Shown here one piece after another: positions 9,869 through 18,815 of a stretch of DNA of 64,000 nt. The stretch lies in assembly GCF_004327985.1 (NCBI RefSeq), contig NZ_SJDL01000015.1, forward strand, positions 36,972-100,971. Direction: 5' to 3'. Position 1 is the first letter of the stretch. Each line of letters starts with the position of its first letter. The notes beneath the pieces are model-generated. The model saw only the letters and a list, made by a program, of their open reading frames with translations. It did no database searches and was not told the DNA's origin. The stretch is from Marinobacter halodurans. GTDB lineage: Bacteria; Pseudomonadota; Gammaproteobacteria; Pseudomonadales; Oleiphilaceae. The translations under genes were made by a program, and so were the position numbers.

Positions 9869-9917
9869 TTGAGAAATATCAATTTCCGTTTACGGTGCCC
9901 TCTCTACAGTTGCCATA
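9869..9917 (+). promoter_or_regulatory. FNR/ANR-type promoter of narK
   Basis: TTGAGAAATATCAA at 9869-9882 matches the FNR consensus (TTGAT-N4-ATCAA) with one mismatch. A -10 hexamer TACAGT lies at 9905-9910, so transcription would start near 9917. The box would then be centred at about -41.5, the class II activator position. A GGAG ribosome site and the narK ATG at 9946 follow. Anaerobic induction of narK is therefore expected. Confidence 0.7.
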
Positions 9918-9945
9918 ACTCTCTGAAAGCCATCTGGAGAACAAT

Positions 9946-12615
9946 ATGGCGACATCAGCAACCCCTGCCAAAAGGGACCAGTATCGGGCCCTGGGCATAT
10001 CCACACTGGCATTCACACTCTGTTTTGCAGTGTGGACCATCTTCTCCATCATCGGTCTTCGAATGAAACAGGAGTTCGGGCTCTCCGAAACCCAACTCGG
10101 CCTGTTGATGGCCACGCCCATACTGACGGGCTCGATCAGTCGCTTCTTCCTGGGTATCTGGTCGGATCGCATCGGCGGGCGCCGGGTCTTCTCGCTGGTC
10201 ATGCTGTTGACTGCCGCCTGTGTCTATCTGCTGACCTTTGCCGAGAGCTACACCACGCTGCTGGTCGCCGCCCTTGGCGTGGGTCTGGCCGGTGGCTCGT
10301 TCATTGTGGGGGTTGCCTACACCGCCGCCTGGTTCGAGCCGTCCAGGCAGGGAACCGCGCTGGGAATTTTCGGGGCCGGGAACGTGGGTGCTGCGTTGAC
10401 CAATTTCGGTGCGCCGTTCCTGCTCCTGGCCCTGGGATGGCAGGGGACCGCGCAGGTCTATGCCACCGTGCTGGCCATTATGGGCGTCGTTTTCTTCATC
10501 GTGGCCCAGGAAGATCCGCTGGTTGCCGAGCGCCAGGACCGCGGCCGGGAATCATTCCGGCAGCAGCTGGCGCCGTTGTCCGAGTTCCGGGTCTGGCGTT
10601 TCTCCCTGTACTACTTCTTCGTGTTCGGCGGTTTCGTGGCGCTGGCGCTGTGGCTGCCGCACTACCTGATCGAGGTCTACCGACTGGATATCGCCACCGC
10701 AGGGATCATTGCCGCGCTCTATACCGTGCCGGCATCGCTGTTCCGCATTCTCGGGGGATGGCTGTCCGACCGTTACGGTGCCCGACGGGTGATGTACTGG
10801 ACGCTGATCGCCTCGGTTATCTGTACCTTCCTGCTCAGCTACCCGCCCACGGATTATACGATCCAGGGCATCCGTGGCGAGATCGGGTTCCGGGTGGCCA
10901 TGGGCCTGCCCGTGTTTATCGTCGTGACCTTCGTTCTCGGCTTCTTCATGTCCCTGGGTAAGGCGGCGGTGTTCAAGCATATTCCGGTCTATTACCCGCG
11001 CCACGTGGGTGCCGTCGGCGGGGTGGTCGGGATGATCGGTGGCCTGGGCGGTTTCCTGATGCCTCTGACCTTCGGGATGCTCAACGACGTCCTCGGCATC
11101 TGGCAAAGCTGCTTCATGCTGCTGTTCTTGATCGTGGCCGGGGCGCTCACCTGGATGCACCATGCGATACGGTCCGCCGAGCGCCTGGAATGGAAACAGA
11201 AGGAGGAGAAGACCGACCTTCCCGAGCTGTCCACCCCGTCCGGCCTGGTTATCGACGAATGGCACCCGGAGGATGCGGACTTCTGGGAGACTAAGGGTAA
11301 ACAGATCGCCCGCCGTAACCTGTGGATCTCGATCCCCAACCTGTTCCTGGCCTTCTCCGTATGGACAATCTGGAGCATCCTGGTGGTCAAGATGCCGAAG
11401 CTGGGCTTCGATTACAGCTCCAACCAGCTGTTCTGGCTGGCAGCCCTGCCGGCGCTTTCCGGGGCCACCCTGCGCATCTTCTACAGTTTCATGGTGCCGA
11501 TCTTCGGGGGGCGCCGCTGGACCGCCATCTCCACGGCATCGCTGCTCCTGCCCTGCCTGTGGATCGGCGTCGCCATCCAGGATACCGGAACGCCTTACCT
11601 GGTCATGCTGATCCTGGCACTGCTGTGTGGCTTTGGTGGCGGCAACTTTGCCTCCAGCATGGCGAATATCAGCTTTTTCTACCCACAGTCCCAGAAAGGC
11701 GCGGCCCTGGGCCTGAATGCCGGCCTCGGCAACCTGGGCGTGTCCGGTATGCAGTTGCTCGCCCCCCTGGTCATCGCCAGCAGTGTATTCGGTGACTGGG
11801 CAGGCGGCAGCCTGACCGTGGTCACGGGCAGCAACGCCGGGGATGTGCTGTGGCTCCAGAACGCGGCCTTCGTCTGGGTGCCCCTGATCGTCATTGCAGC
11901 GGTTGCGGCCTGGTTTGGCATGAACGACATCGCCGATGCCAAGTCCAGCTTCCGCGATCAGGCGGTGATTTTCCGCCGCGCGGATAACTGGCGCATGTGC
12001 TGGCTGTACCTGGGCATGTTCGGCAGCTTCATCGGCTTTGCCGCCGGGTTCCCGCTGTTGTCGGGCATGCAGTTCCCGGGCGTCGATCCGGTCAAGTTCG
12101 CCTTCCTGGGTCCGCTTGTCGGCGCGTTGACCCGGCCTGTCGGAGGGATTCTGGCGGACAAACTGGGGGGCGCCAACGTTACCTTCTGGACGTTTGCGGT
12201 AATGATCCTGGGTATCCTTGGCGTGCTTAGCTTCCTGCCGGGCGAGGCGGGCGGCGGTAATTTCTGGGGCTTTTTCCTGATGTTCCTGGTGCTGTTTGCG
12301 GCCTCCGGTATCGGTAACGGCTCCACCTTCCGCATGGTGCCGATCATCTTCCGCGAACTGTTGATGGGTGAGGCGGGCAATGGTGACAAGGCCCAGGCCG
12401 AAAAGGCGGCGAACAAGGAATCTGCGGCGGTGCTGGGTTTCATTTCGGCCATCGCGGCATACGGAGGTTTCTTCATTCCCAAATCCTATGGCACGTCCAT
12501 CGACCTGACCGGCGGTGTCGCCACCGCCTTGATCAGCTTCATCGTCTTCTATGCCAGTTGCATGCTGCTGACCTGGTGGTATTACTCCAGGCGCAATGCT
12601 CCCTATCCGTGCTAG
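9946..12615 (+). CDS. narK: Fused NarK1-NarK2 nitrate/nitrite transporter
   Basis: This 889-residue protein is twice the normal MFS length and consists of two complete 12-segment halves joined by a hydrophilic linker near residues 405-455. The first half has GVGLAGGSFIVGVAY, a NarK1-type nitrate signature; the second has GFGGGNFASSMANISFF with GLGNLG, typical of NarK2. Fusions of this kind are known from Paracoccus and others, where one half acts as a nitrate/proton symporter and the other as a nitrate/nitrite antiporter. Its own promoter carries FNR-like and NarL-like sites, and a strong terminator follows. Confidence 0.93.
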   Translation: MATSATPAKRDQYRALGISTLAFTLCFAVWTIFSIIGLRMKQEFGLSETQLGLLMATPILTGSISRFFLGIWSDRIGGRRVFSLVMLLTAACVYLLTFAESYTTLLVAALGVGLAGGSFIVGVAYTAAWFEPSRQGTALGIFGAGNVGAALTNFGAPFLLLALGWQGTAQVYATVLAIMGVVFFIVAQEDPLVAERQDRGRESFRQQLAPLSEFRVWRFSLYYFFVFGGFVALALWLPHYLIEVYRLDIATAGIIAALYTVPASLFRILGGWLSDRYGARRVMYWTLIASVICTFLLSYPPTDYTIQGIRGEIGFRVAMGLPVFIVVTFVLGFFMSLGKAAVFKHIPVYYPRHVGAVGGVVGMIGGLGGFLMPLTFGMLNDVLGIWQSCFMLLFLIVAGALTWMHHAIRSAERLEWKQKEEKTDLPELSTPSGLVIDEWHPEDADFWETKGKQIARRNLWISIPNLFLAFSVWTIWSILVVKMPKLGFDYSSNQLFWLAALPALSGATLRIFYSFMVPIFGGRRWTAISTASLLLPCLWIGVAIQDTGTPYLVMLILALLCGFGGGNFASSMANISFFYPQSQKGAALGLNAGLGNLGVSGMQLLAPLVIASSVFGDWAGGSLTVVTGSNAGDVLWLQNAAFVWVPLIVIAAVAAWFGMNDIADAKSSFRDQAVIFRRADNWRMCWLYLGMFGSFIGFAAGFPLLSGMQFPGVDPVKFAFLGPLVGALTRPVGGILADKLGGANVTFWTFAVMILGILGVLSFLPGEAGGGNFWGFFLMFLVLFAASGIGNGSTFRMVPIIFRELLMGEAGNGDKAQAEKAANKESAAVLGFISAIAAYGGFFIPKSYGTSIDLTGGVATALISFIVFYASCMLLTWWYYSRRNAPYPC

Positions 12616-12637
12616 GGGTACGCACGGGTTAGACCTT

Positions 12638-12663
12638 GGCGTCCTTCGGGGCGCCCTTTTTTT
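12638..12663 (+). terminator. Rho-independent terminator of narK
   Basis: GGCGTCC, loop TTCG, GGGCGCC gives a 7-bp stem with one G-U pair and a UUCG tetraloop, followed by seven T. It lies 22 bp after the narK stop. Confidence 0.85.
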
Positions 12664-12673
12664 GCCCCCACAT

Positions 12674-13051
12674 TCACCACAGTACCGGCTTGTTGATAGC
12701 CAACCAGAAAATCAGGGCCAGTTGCCCAAGGGCGAGGATGGCGGCCACGATTCGGGTGTTTCGACTGTACATCGGTTTGATGGCGAAGCGCCCGGCTACG
12801 ATATAGCCCACCAGCAGAAGGACCTTTGCCGTCAGCCAGCCATGTACGCCGGGCATCCATCCGGTGACGAACAGCAGGCCGACAGCGGCCGCAAGCAGGA
12901 TGGTGTCATTGAGGTGTGGCACCCATCTCAGTGGCGTGTGACGCCAACCCGGGCGGTCAAGGGCATCCAGGCCCAGACGGAGGGTGAACAGCCCAGCCGT
13001 CAGGCAGGCGGCCGTAACATGAATGGTTTTCAGGAGAATATAGAGCGACAT
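12674..13051 (-). CDS. SirB2 family membrane protein
   Basis: This 125-residue protein has four hydrophobic segments and begins MSLYILLKTIHVTAACLT, with the His and the LNDTILLAAAVGL segment seen in SirB2 family proteins. The function of this family is not established; some members sit near respiratory genes. It is transcribed convergently with narK, ending ten bases after the narK terminator, and divergently from nnrS. A small b-type cytochrome-like role has been suggested for relatives but cannot be shown here. Confidence 0.75.
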   Translation of the reverse strand: MSLYILLKTIHVTAACLTAGLFTLRLGLDALDRPGWRHTPLRWVPHLNDTILLAAAVGLLFVTGWMPGVHGWLTAKVLLLVGYIVAGRFAIKPMYSRNTRIVAAILALGQLALIFWLAINKPVLW

Positions 13052-13116
13052 GGTGATTTCCTGGCGTCCACTGTCATCGGGGGTATGTCGGTGTACTCAT
13101 TGAGGTGTATTTAAAA

Positions 13117-13133
13117 TAAAGGAAATACCTTTA
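13117..13133. promoter_or_regulatory. Perfect palindrome in the SirB2/nnrS divergent promoter region
   Basis: TAAAGG, five bases, CCTTTA is a perfect 6-5-6 inverted repeat 20 bp before the nnrS ATG. It is a possible operator for one or both genes. An incomplete FNR-like sequence, TTGAGGTGTATTTA, lies at 13100-13113. Confidence 0.35.
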
Positions 13134-13153
13134 GTCTGGCTACAGAGTCAACG

Positions 13154-14350
13154 ATGGAATGTCGTGCCATGCAAAGCCAGTCTGTATCCCTCGATGCCGC
13201 CTCTCCGGGGCAGCTGTTCAACTATCCGTTCAGGATCTTCTTCCTGTCCGTTGCCGTTATGGCGTTGCTCTGGGTTCCGCTCTGGGTGGCGGTCGTGACA
13301 GGCCGATTGGACCTGCCGCTGGCTCTGCCACCCCTGGCCTGGCACCGGCATGAAATGCTGTTCGGCTTCCTCTCCGCCGCTATTGCCGGATTCCTGCTTA
13401 CGGCAGTCTGCGTCTGGACACAGACCGAGCGCACCCACGGGCTTCGCCTGATGGGGCTGTGGCTGGTCTGGCTGGCCGGGCGCCTGCTGCTGGCGCTGGG
13501 GGAGGGCTGGCCCGAGGCCCTGGTCCAGGGTGTCAACCTGGCGTTCATTCCGCTGGTCATGGCTGACGCCGGCTGGCGCATCTGGCGCGCACGTCAACGT
13601 CGGCAGTTGATGCTTCTGGTGGTTCTCGGCCTGCTGTGGTTCATGCAGATCGCCTATGTCCGCACCTTCAACCCGGTCTTTGTGTCCGGTGCGCTGGTAT
13701 TGGCCATGGCGCTCTCCGGGATTATCGGCGGTCGGATTACTCCCGCGTTCTCGACAGGCTGGCTGCGGCAACAGGGTCGGGACGAGGCGACAACGATCCG
13801 GGTTGCACCGACACTTGATGCGCTTCAGGTTGCCGCCATGCTGGGGCTGTCGTTGATGGTCCTCTCAGGCGCACGGTGGGGATCCATGGTCACTGCCCTG
13901 GTTGCGGCGGCGCTGATGCTGGCGCGCCTTGCCGGCTGGAAAGGCTGGCTGGTGGCACGCAACCCGCTGTTGTGGATCCTGCACCTTTCACTGCTCTGGA
14001 TACCGGTGGCGTTGCTCCTGTTCGCAGGGAGTTCGCTCTTCGGCTGGCCGGCCAGCGTCTGGACCCATGCCGCCGGCCTTGGGGTTGTCGCCAGCCTGAT
14101 CCTCGGCGTGATGGCGCGGGTGTCGCTCGGTCACACAGGTCGCCCGCTGACACTGCCGCGGGGCATGGTCGTTGCGTTTCTCGCCATCCAGGCAGCGGCC
14201 GTGGTTCGCGTGGTGACCGCGCTGGGTGGTATTGCCTGGCAGTCCGGTGTCATGCTGAGCGGTCTGCTCTGGATGCTGGCGTTCGCCCTGTTCCTGCTGC
14301 GCTATGCCGGGATCCTGATGCGGCCACGGAGCGATGGTCTTCCGGGATGA
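13154..14350 (+). CDS. nnrS: NnrS family haem/copper membrane protein
   Basis: This 398-residue protein is almost wholly membrane embedded (about twelve segments). It carries the N-terminal pattern NYPFRIFFLSVAVMALL and the motif LAWHRHEMLFGFLSAAIAGF expected of NnrS. NnrS proteins are linked to nitric oxide stress and denitrification and are reported to bind haem and copper, which fits the nearby nitrate respiration genes. An alternative ATG lies at 13169, five codons inside. The gene is divergent from the SirB2-like gene with a palindrome between them. Confidence 0.88.
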   Translation: MECRAMQSQSVSLDAASPGQLFNYPFRIFFLSVAVMALLWVPLWVAVVTGRLDLPLALPPLAWHRHEMLFGFLSAAIAGFLLTAVCVWTQTERTHGLRLMGLWLVWLAGRLLLALGEGWPEALVQGVNLAFIPLVMADAGWRIWRARQRRQLMLLVVLGLLWFMQIAYVRTFNPVFVSGALVLAMALSGIIGGRITPAFSTGWLRQQGRDEATTIRVAPTLDALQVAAMLGLSLMVLSGARWGSMVTALVAAALMLARLAGWKGWLVARNPLLWILHLSLLWIPVALLLFAGSSLFGWPASVWTHAAGLGVVASLILGVMARVSLGHTGRPLTLPRGMVVAFLAIQAAAVVRVVTALGGIAWQSGVMLSGLLWMLAFALFLLRYAGILMRPRSDGLPG

Positions 14351-14445
14351 TCCCTGAGCGGAGATTGATATGGAGCAACCCGGTGACCCGCGTCATCTGC
14401 TAAACAGACGATAACGCCTTCGGGTGCCATCAGGTCGACCGGCCC

Positions 14446-16950
14446 ATGAAACGAATCCTCACCTCTGAACGTCGCCGTGTCCTGCCGTCGGATGGGCAGG
14501 TGCTGTCGACGGAGGAGGTTGCTTCCCGGCGGCTGCTTTTTGGTACCAATCTGATCGTTGAGACACCTCCCGGTGGCTTGAGGGCATTGCTCGGAAACAC
14601 CATCAGGGATCCGATGCTGTGGTTCCTGCTTGGCACCAGCATCATTTTCTGGTTCATCGGGGAGCGGACCGAATCCCTGGTCCTTCTGGCGGCCCTGGTA
14701 CCTTTCTTCGGGATGGACGCCTTCCTGCATCGCCGAACCCAGGCGTCTACGGCTGGCCTCAATAGCCAGTTGGCGGCCCAGGCCACTGTACTTCGTCAGT
14801 CGGGGCGACAGGTTGTCGATACCCAGGAGCTGGTCCCGGGCGACCTGGTTGAGGTCGCTGCGGGCGAACCCTTTCCTGCGGATGGCCTGCTGCTTGATGT
14901 CAGCTCGCTGCAGGTCGATGAATCGGCCCTGACCGGAGAAGCCTATCCGGTCCGGAAGTCGTCAGCGCCGACGCTTCCCGCGGACGATAGTGACGAGACG
15001 ATCAGCGACCATTTCTGGGGCTTTGCCGGAACCCGGATACTGTCCGGCACCGCAAAGCTCCGGGTGGTCTTCACCGGGCGGGAAACGCTGTATGGTGAGA
15101 TTGTCCAGACAGCGCTGGGCGGTCGCCAGGAGCGGACGCCGCTGCAGAGAGCCGTTGCCCGTCTGGTGAGCACCCTGCTACTGGCCGCCCTTGCGTTCTG
15201 TTTTCTAATGGCGGCTGTTCGGCTGTACCAGGGACACGGTTGGCTGGATGCATTGGTCAGTGCTCTGACGCTGGCCGTTGCGGCGCTGCCGGAGGAGTTT
15301 CCGGTGGTGCTGACCTTCTTCCTCGGGGTCGGGGTATACCGGCTTGCCAAAAGGCATGCACTGATTCGCCGGGCCGTGGTGGTTGAGAACATCGGACGGG
15401 TGACCACGATTTGCTCGGACAAGACCGGCACGCTGACGGAGGGGCGTCTCAAGTTGGCTCATTGCTACCCGGCAGAAGGGATGGATGAGCGGCAATTGCT
15501 TGCCACAGCCTCGGCGGCGTCACACGAGAGGTCAGGGGATCCCATGGATGACGCCATTCTCGAGGCCGGCCCAGTAGCCAGGGATCGGGTTGTGGCCCGC
15601 TTCCCTTTTACGGAGGATCGCAAGCGCGAGACCTGCATCCTGTCTCACGATGGCGGGGCGTACGTAGCAGTCAAGGGCGCTCCGGAGACGGTGCTCGCCC
15701 TGTGCGACCATGGCACCGGTGAAGCGGACGGCTGGCTGGAACTGACCCGGCGGCTTGCGGGCGAAGGGCACAAGGTGATCGCCTGCGCCAGACGGGACGG
15801 GTTCCCTGGCGAAGAGTCCTCCGTTGAGCCGGACAGCCATTTCCGGTTTCAGGGGTTGCTGGCCTTCGAGGATCCCGCCCGGGTTGGCGTTGCCGATGCG
15901 ATCAGCCAGTGCCGGAACGCCAGAATCAAGGTCATCATGGTCACGGGGGATCATCCCGAGACCGCAAGGGCCGTGGCTGCTGAAATCGGCCTTGGCGACC
16001 CGGTACCCCGTGTCATTACCGGGGATGACCTCATGATTCGCCTGGCGCAGCCGGACGGGAACGACGCTCTGGTTGTGGATGTGGTCGCCCGGGCGGTGCC
16101 GGCCCAGAAACTGGCCCTGGTCAATGATCTGCGGCGCCGGGGGGAGATCGTTGCGGTCACCGGGGATGGGGTCAATGATGTTCCGGCCCTGCAGGCCTCG
16201 GACGTGGGCATCGCGATGGGGGAGCGGGGAACCCGCAGCGCCCGGGAAGTCGCTTCGATCGTGCTGATGGACGATAACTTTCGTACCATCGTGGGCGCGA
16301 TAGCCGAAGGCCGGCAGCTGTTCTCCAACCTGCAACTGAGTTTCCAGTATCTCCTGATGATCCACATACCACTGGTTCTGACGGCTGCCCTGATTCCGCT
16401 GATGGGCTATCCGATACTGTATCTGCCGATCCATATCGTCTGGCTGGAGATGATCATTCATCCCACGGCATTGTTGGTTTTTCAGGCTCTGCCGGAGGCA
16501 GACATCCTCAATCGGCTGCCTCCCAAGGGCCGCCTGCGGTTTTTCAGTCGCGCCCAGGTGTGGAGTATCGTTCTGACGGGCGCATGGGTCACGGTACTGG
16601 TCTACTGGAGTTATGAGCGTAGCCTGGAACAGGATGTCGAACATGCCCGGGCAATGGCGCTTGCGGCGCTGGTGTTTTCCGGAGCGGCCATGACTGTAGT
16701 ACTCAGCCGCCTCAACGGGATCTGGGCCCGACTGGTGCCGTTGATGGCGTTGCTGTCAGTGATCCTGCTGGTCCAGGTTCCCGGGCTTGCGGGGCTATTA
16801 CACCTGAGGCCCCTGCATGGCGAGGACTGGCTCATTGCGCTGATAGGGGCGGCGGTGGCCTGCCTGCCATTGATCGTTGAAAGGCGGATTGGCCGGTTGG
16901 CAATTGCCGATAGGCGATCTGCCACGGGGTTTGGTAAGGTTTCCAGATAA
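14446..16950 (+). CDS. P-type cation-transporting ATPase
   Basis: This 834-residue pump has the actuator motif LTGEA near residue 165, the phosphorylation motif SDKTGTLTEG with Asp near residue 325, the nucleotide-binding KGAPE, and TGDGVNDVPAL before the C-terminal membrane helices. The M4 motif is PEEFP rather than the CPC of heavy-metal pumps, so it belongs to the P2-like calcium/cation group, and the ion is uncertain. It has no N-terminal metal-binding CxxC domain. It stands 95 bp after nnrS and 41 bp before the oxidoreductase gene, so it could be in either transcript. Confidence 0.88.
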   Translation: MKRILTSERRRVLPSDGQVLSTEEVASRRLLFGTNLIVETPPGGLRALLGNTIRDPMLWFLLGTSIIFWFIGERTESLVLLAALVPFFGMDAFLHRRTQASTAGLNSQLAAQATVLRQSGRQVVDTQELVPGDLVEVAAGEPFPADGLLLDVSSLQVDESALTGEAYPVRKSSAPTLPADDSDETISDHFWGFAGTRILSGTAKLRVVFTGRETLYGEIVQTALGGRQERTPLQRAVARLVSTLLLAALAFCFLMAAVRLYQGHGWLDALVSALTLAVAALPEEFPVVLTFFLGVGVYRLAKRHALIRRAVVVENIGRVTTICSDKTGTLTEGRLKLAHCYPAEGMDERQLLATASAASHERSGDPMDDAILEAGPVARDRVVARFPFTEDRKRETCILSHDGGAYVAVKGAPETVLALCDHGTGEADGWLELTRRLAGEGHKVIACARRDGFPGEESSVEPDSHFRFQGLLAFEDPARVGVADAISQCRNARIKVIMVTGDHPETARAVAAEIGLGDPVPRVITGDDLMIRLAQPDGNDALVVDVVARAVPAQKLALVNDLRRRGEIVAVTGDGVNDVPALQASDVGIAMGERGTRSAREVASIVLMDDNFRTIVGAIAEGRQLFSNLQLSFQYLLMIHIPLVLTAALIPLMGYPILYLPIHIVWLEMIIHPTALLVFQALPEADILNRLPPKGRLRFFSRAQVWSIVLTGAWVTVLVYWSYERSLEQDVEHARAMALAALVFSGAAMTVVLSRLNGIWARLVPLMALLSVILLVQVPGLAGLLHLRPLHGEDWLIALIGAAVACLPLIVERRIGRLAIADRRSATGFGKVSR

Positions 16951-16991
16951 CGCGATGCCGTCATCCACCATATGGATCAGGGGAGCTCAAC

Positions 16992-18158
16992 ATGAACGAA
17001 CGTGCGATTCCGGGAACGATGAAGGCGATGGTACTGACCGGCCATGGCGATGTGGACAAGCTGGTTTATCGGGACGATGTGCCGACCCCAAAGCCAGGGC
17101 GCCGAGAGGTTCTTGTCAAGGTGACGGCGACCGCCAAGAACAACACCGACCGCAAGGCGCGCGAAGGTCTGTATCCCACCAGGGACAAGGGTGATGTGAC
17201 GTCCTTCGCCATGGGCGGCGAGCCGACGCTGACTTTTCCACGGATTCAGGGAGCGGATGTCGTCGGGCGGGTTGTCGCGGTAGGCGAGGGCGTCGACGAA
17301 TCGCGGATCGACGAGCGGGGTCTGCTGGACTTCAACATCTACGCGGATGATCGCCGCGACATCAACCTGACGCCGGACTACTACGGCCACGGTGCCGATG
17401 GCGGCTACGCGGAATACATCGCCGTGCCATCCGATCAGTTCCACCACATACCCAACCCGGATCTGGCCGACGCCGAACTTGCCTCCATGGGCATGTGCTC
17501 CTACCAGACGGCGTATCACATGATGACCTCGGCCCGCGTAAAGGCGGGCGAGCGCATACTGGTCACCGGCGCCAGTGGCGGTGTCGGCACGGCACTGATC
17601 CAGCTCTGTCGCATAGTCGGCGCCATACCGTATGCGCTGAGCCAGAAAAGCAAGGCCGCCGAGCTGAAGGCGCTGGGCGCCGAGGCGGTGCTGGACCGAT
17701 CCGACATGAGCCAGTTTGAGGGGCAGGTCAAAGCGGTGACGGGCGGTGCGCCGCTGGATGCCGTCATGGATCTGGCCGGCGGCGAGATGACCAACCATTT
17801 CATTGACGCCATGATCTTCGATATGAACGCCCGCAAGGACTATCCGCGGCTGAGCATCGCGGGGGCCAGTGCCGATAACGTCACGGAAATCATGTGGACG
17901 CGGATCTACCTGTACCAGGTCCAGATCTTCGGTGTGTCCCACGGCACGCGGGAGGAGGCGGAACAGCTGATGGACTGGATCCGCGGCGGGCAACTCAAGC
18001 CGGTACTGCATGCGGCCTTTAAACTGTCGGACCTGCACGAGGCGGAGCGCTATTTCGTTAATCGCGGCAGCGGCTACCTGGGCAAGATCGTGATCGTGCC
18101 GGATTCCGAGTGGGCCGAGCATGGGCAGCCATTCGGGCTGACCCCGTCATCCACCTGA
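16992..18158 (+). CDS. Medium-chain zinc-type alcohol dehydrogenase/quinone oxidoreductase
   Basis: This 388-residue member of the medium-chain dehydrogenase superfamily has a GroES-like N-terminal half and a Rossmann half with VTGASGGVGTALIQL near residues 190-205. The cysteine cluster of the structural zinc site is absent, which favours a quinone oxidoreductase-like, NADPH-dependent enzyme. The substrate cannot be read from the sequence. Its stop overlaps the next ATG (TGATG), so it is translationally coupled to the AhpD-like gene. Confidence 0.8.
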   Translation: MNERAIPGTMKAMVLTGHGDVDKLVYRDDVPTPKPGRREVLVKVTATAKNNTDRKAREGLYPTRDKGDVTSFAMGGEPTLTFPRIQGADVVGRVVAVGEGVDESRIDERGLLDFNIYADDRRDINLTPDYYGHGADGGYAEYIAVPSDQFHHIPNPDLADAELASMGMCSYQTAYHMMTSARVKAGERILVTGASGGVGTALIQLCRIVGAIPYALSQKSKAAELKALGAEAVLDRSDMSQFEGQVKAVTGGAPLDAVMDLAGGEMTNHFIDAMIFDMNARKDYPRLSIAGASADNVTEIMWTRIYLYQVQIFGVSHGTREEAEQLMDWIRGGQLKPVLHAAFKLSDLHEAERYFVNRGSGYLGKIVIVPDSEWAEHGQPFGLTPSST

Positions 18159-18748
18159 TGGAGACCGACGTGGATCAAACAACCCACAAAGGGATCAGCC
18201 GCTTTCCGGTGCCTGATCTCAATGACCTGCCGGACGATATCCGTGAACGAATCGAAGCCGTTCAGGAGAAGTCCGGGTTCATCCCCAATGTCTTCCTGGC
18301 CCTGGCCCATCGTCCCGATGAATTCCGCGCTTTCTTCGCCTACCACGATGCCCTGATGGAGAAACCGGGCAATCTCACCAAGGCAGAGCGGGAAATGATT
18401 GTGGTGGCGACCAGCAGTGCCAATGAGTGCCAGTATTGCGTCATCGCGCATGGCGCCATACTGCGCGTGCGGGCCAAGAACCCGCTGATCGCGGATCAGG
18501 TCGCCACGAACTACCGAAAGGCGGACATTACGGATCGGCAGAAGGCGATGCTGGATTTTGCGATGAAGGTGTCCGGAAAGGCGCAGCAAGTCGACGAACG
18601 CGACTTCGATGCCCTCAAGGCGCATGGCTTCAGTGAGGAAGACATCTGGGATATTGCCGGAATTTCGGCCTTCTTCGGGATGTCCAATCGTATCGCTAAT
18701 GTCAGCAACATGCGTCCGAACGAGGAGTTCTATTCATTCGGGCGGTAA
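18158..18748 (+). CDS. Peroxidase-related (AhpD/carboxymuconolactone decarboxylase-like) protein
   Basis: This 196-residue protein has the AhpD-type redox motif ECQYCVIAHG near residue 88, with two cysteines three apart and a following His, and the fold typical of the uncharacterised peroxidase-related family. It probably acts on peroxides or as a thiol reductant, perhaps with the oxidoreductase encoded just upstream. The start is set where the ATG overlaps the upstream stop; the frame remains open 16 codons further upstream. Convergent with purU, with nested inverted repeats in the gap. Confidence 0.82.
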   Translation: METDVDQTTHKGISRFPVPDLNDLPDDIRERIEAVQEKSGFIPNVFLALAHRPDEFRAFFAYHDALMEKPGNLTKAEREMIVVATSSANECQYCVIAHGAILRVRAKNPLIADQVATNYRKADITDRQKAMLDFAMKVSGKAQQVDERDFDALKAHGFSEEDIWDIAGISAFFGMSNRIANVSNMRPNEEFYSFGR

Positions 18749-18750
18749 CT

Positions 18751-18803
18751 CCGGAAGGCCGACGGTGCTCGCTGGATGCGCCGTCGGTCACCCAAACTTC
18801 CGG
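18751..18803. terminator. Nested inverted repeats between convergent genes
   Basis: CCGGAAG (18751-18757) pairs with CTTCCGG (18797-18803), enclosing CCGACGG (18759-18765) paired with CCGTCGG (18781-18787). It lies between the AhpD-like gene and purU, which converge. There is no clear T-tract, so a bidirectional terminator is only a suggestion. Confidence 0.4.
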
Positions 18804-18815
18804 CCCTAGGGCACC

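Noticed and set aside
10552..11265. 237-codon frame opposite the fused narK
   Set aside because: It is an antisense shadow; the product is His/Gln/Glu-rich and repetitive without any motif.
13100..13113. FNR box upstream of nnrS
   Set aside because: TTGAGGTGTATTTA matches only the left half of the consensus well, so it was not called as a site.
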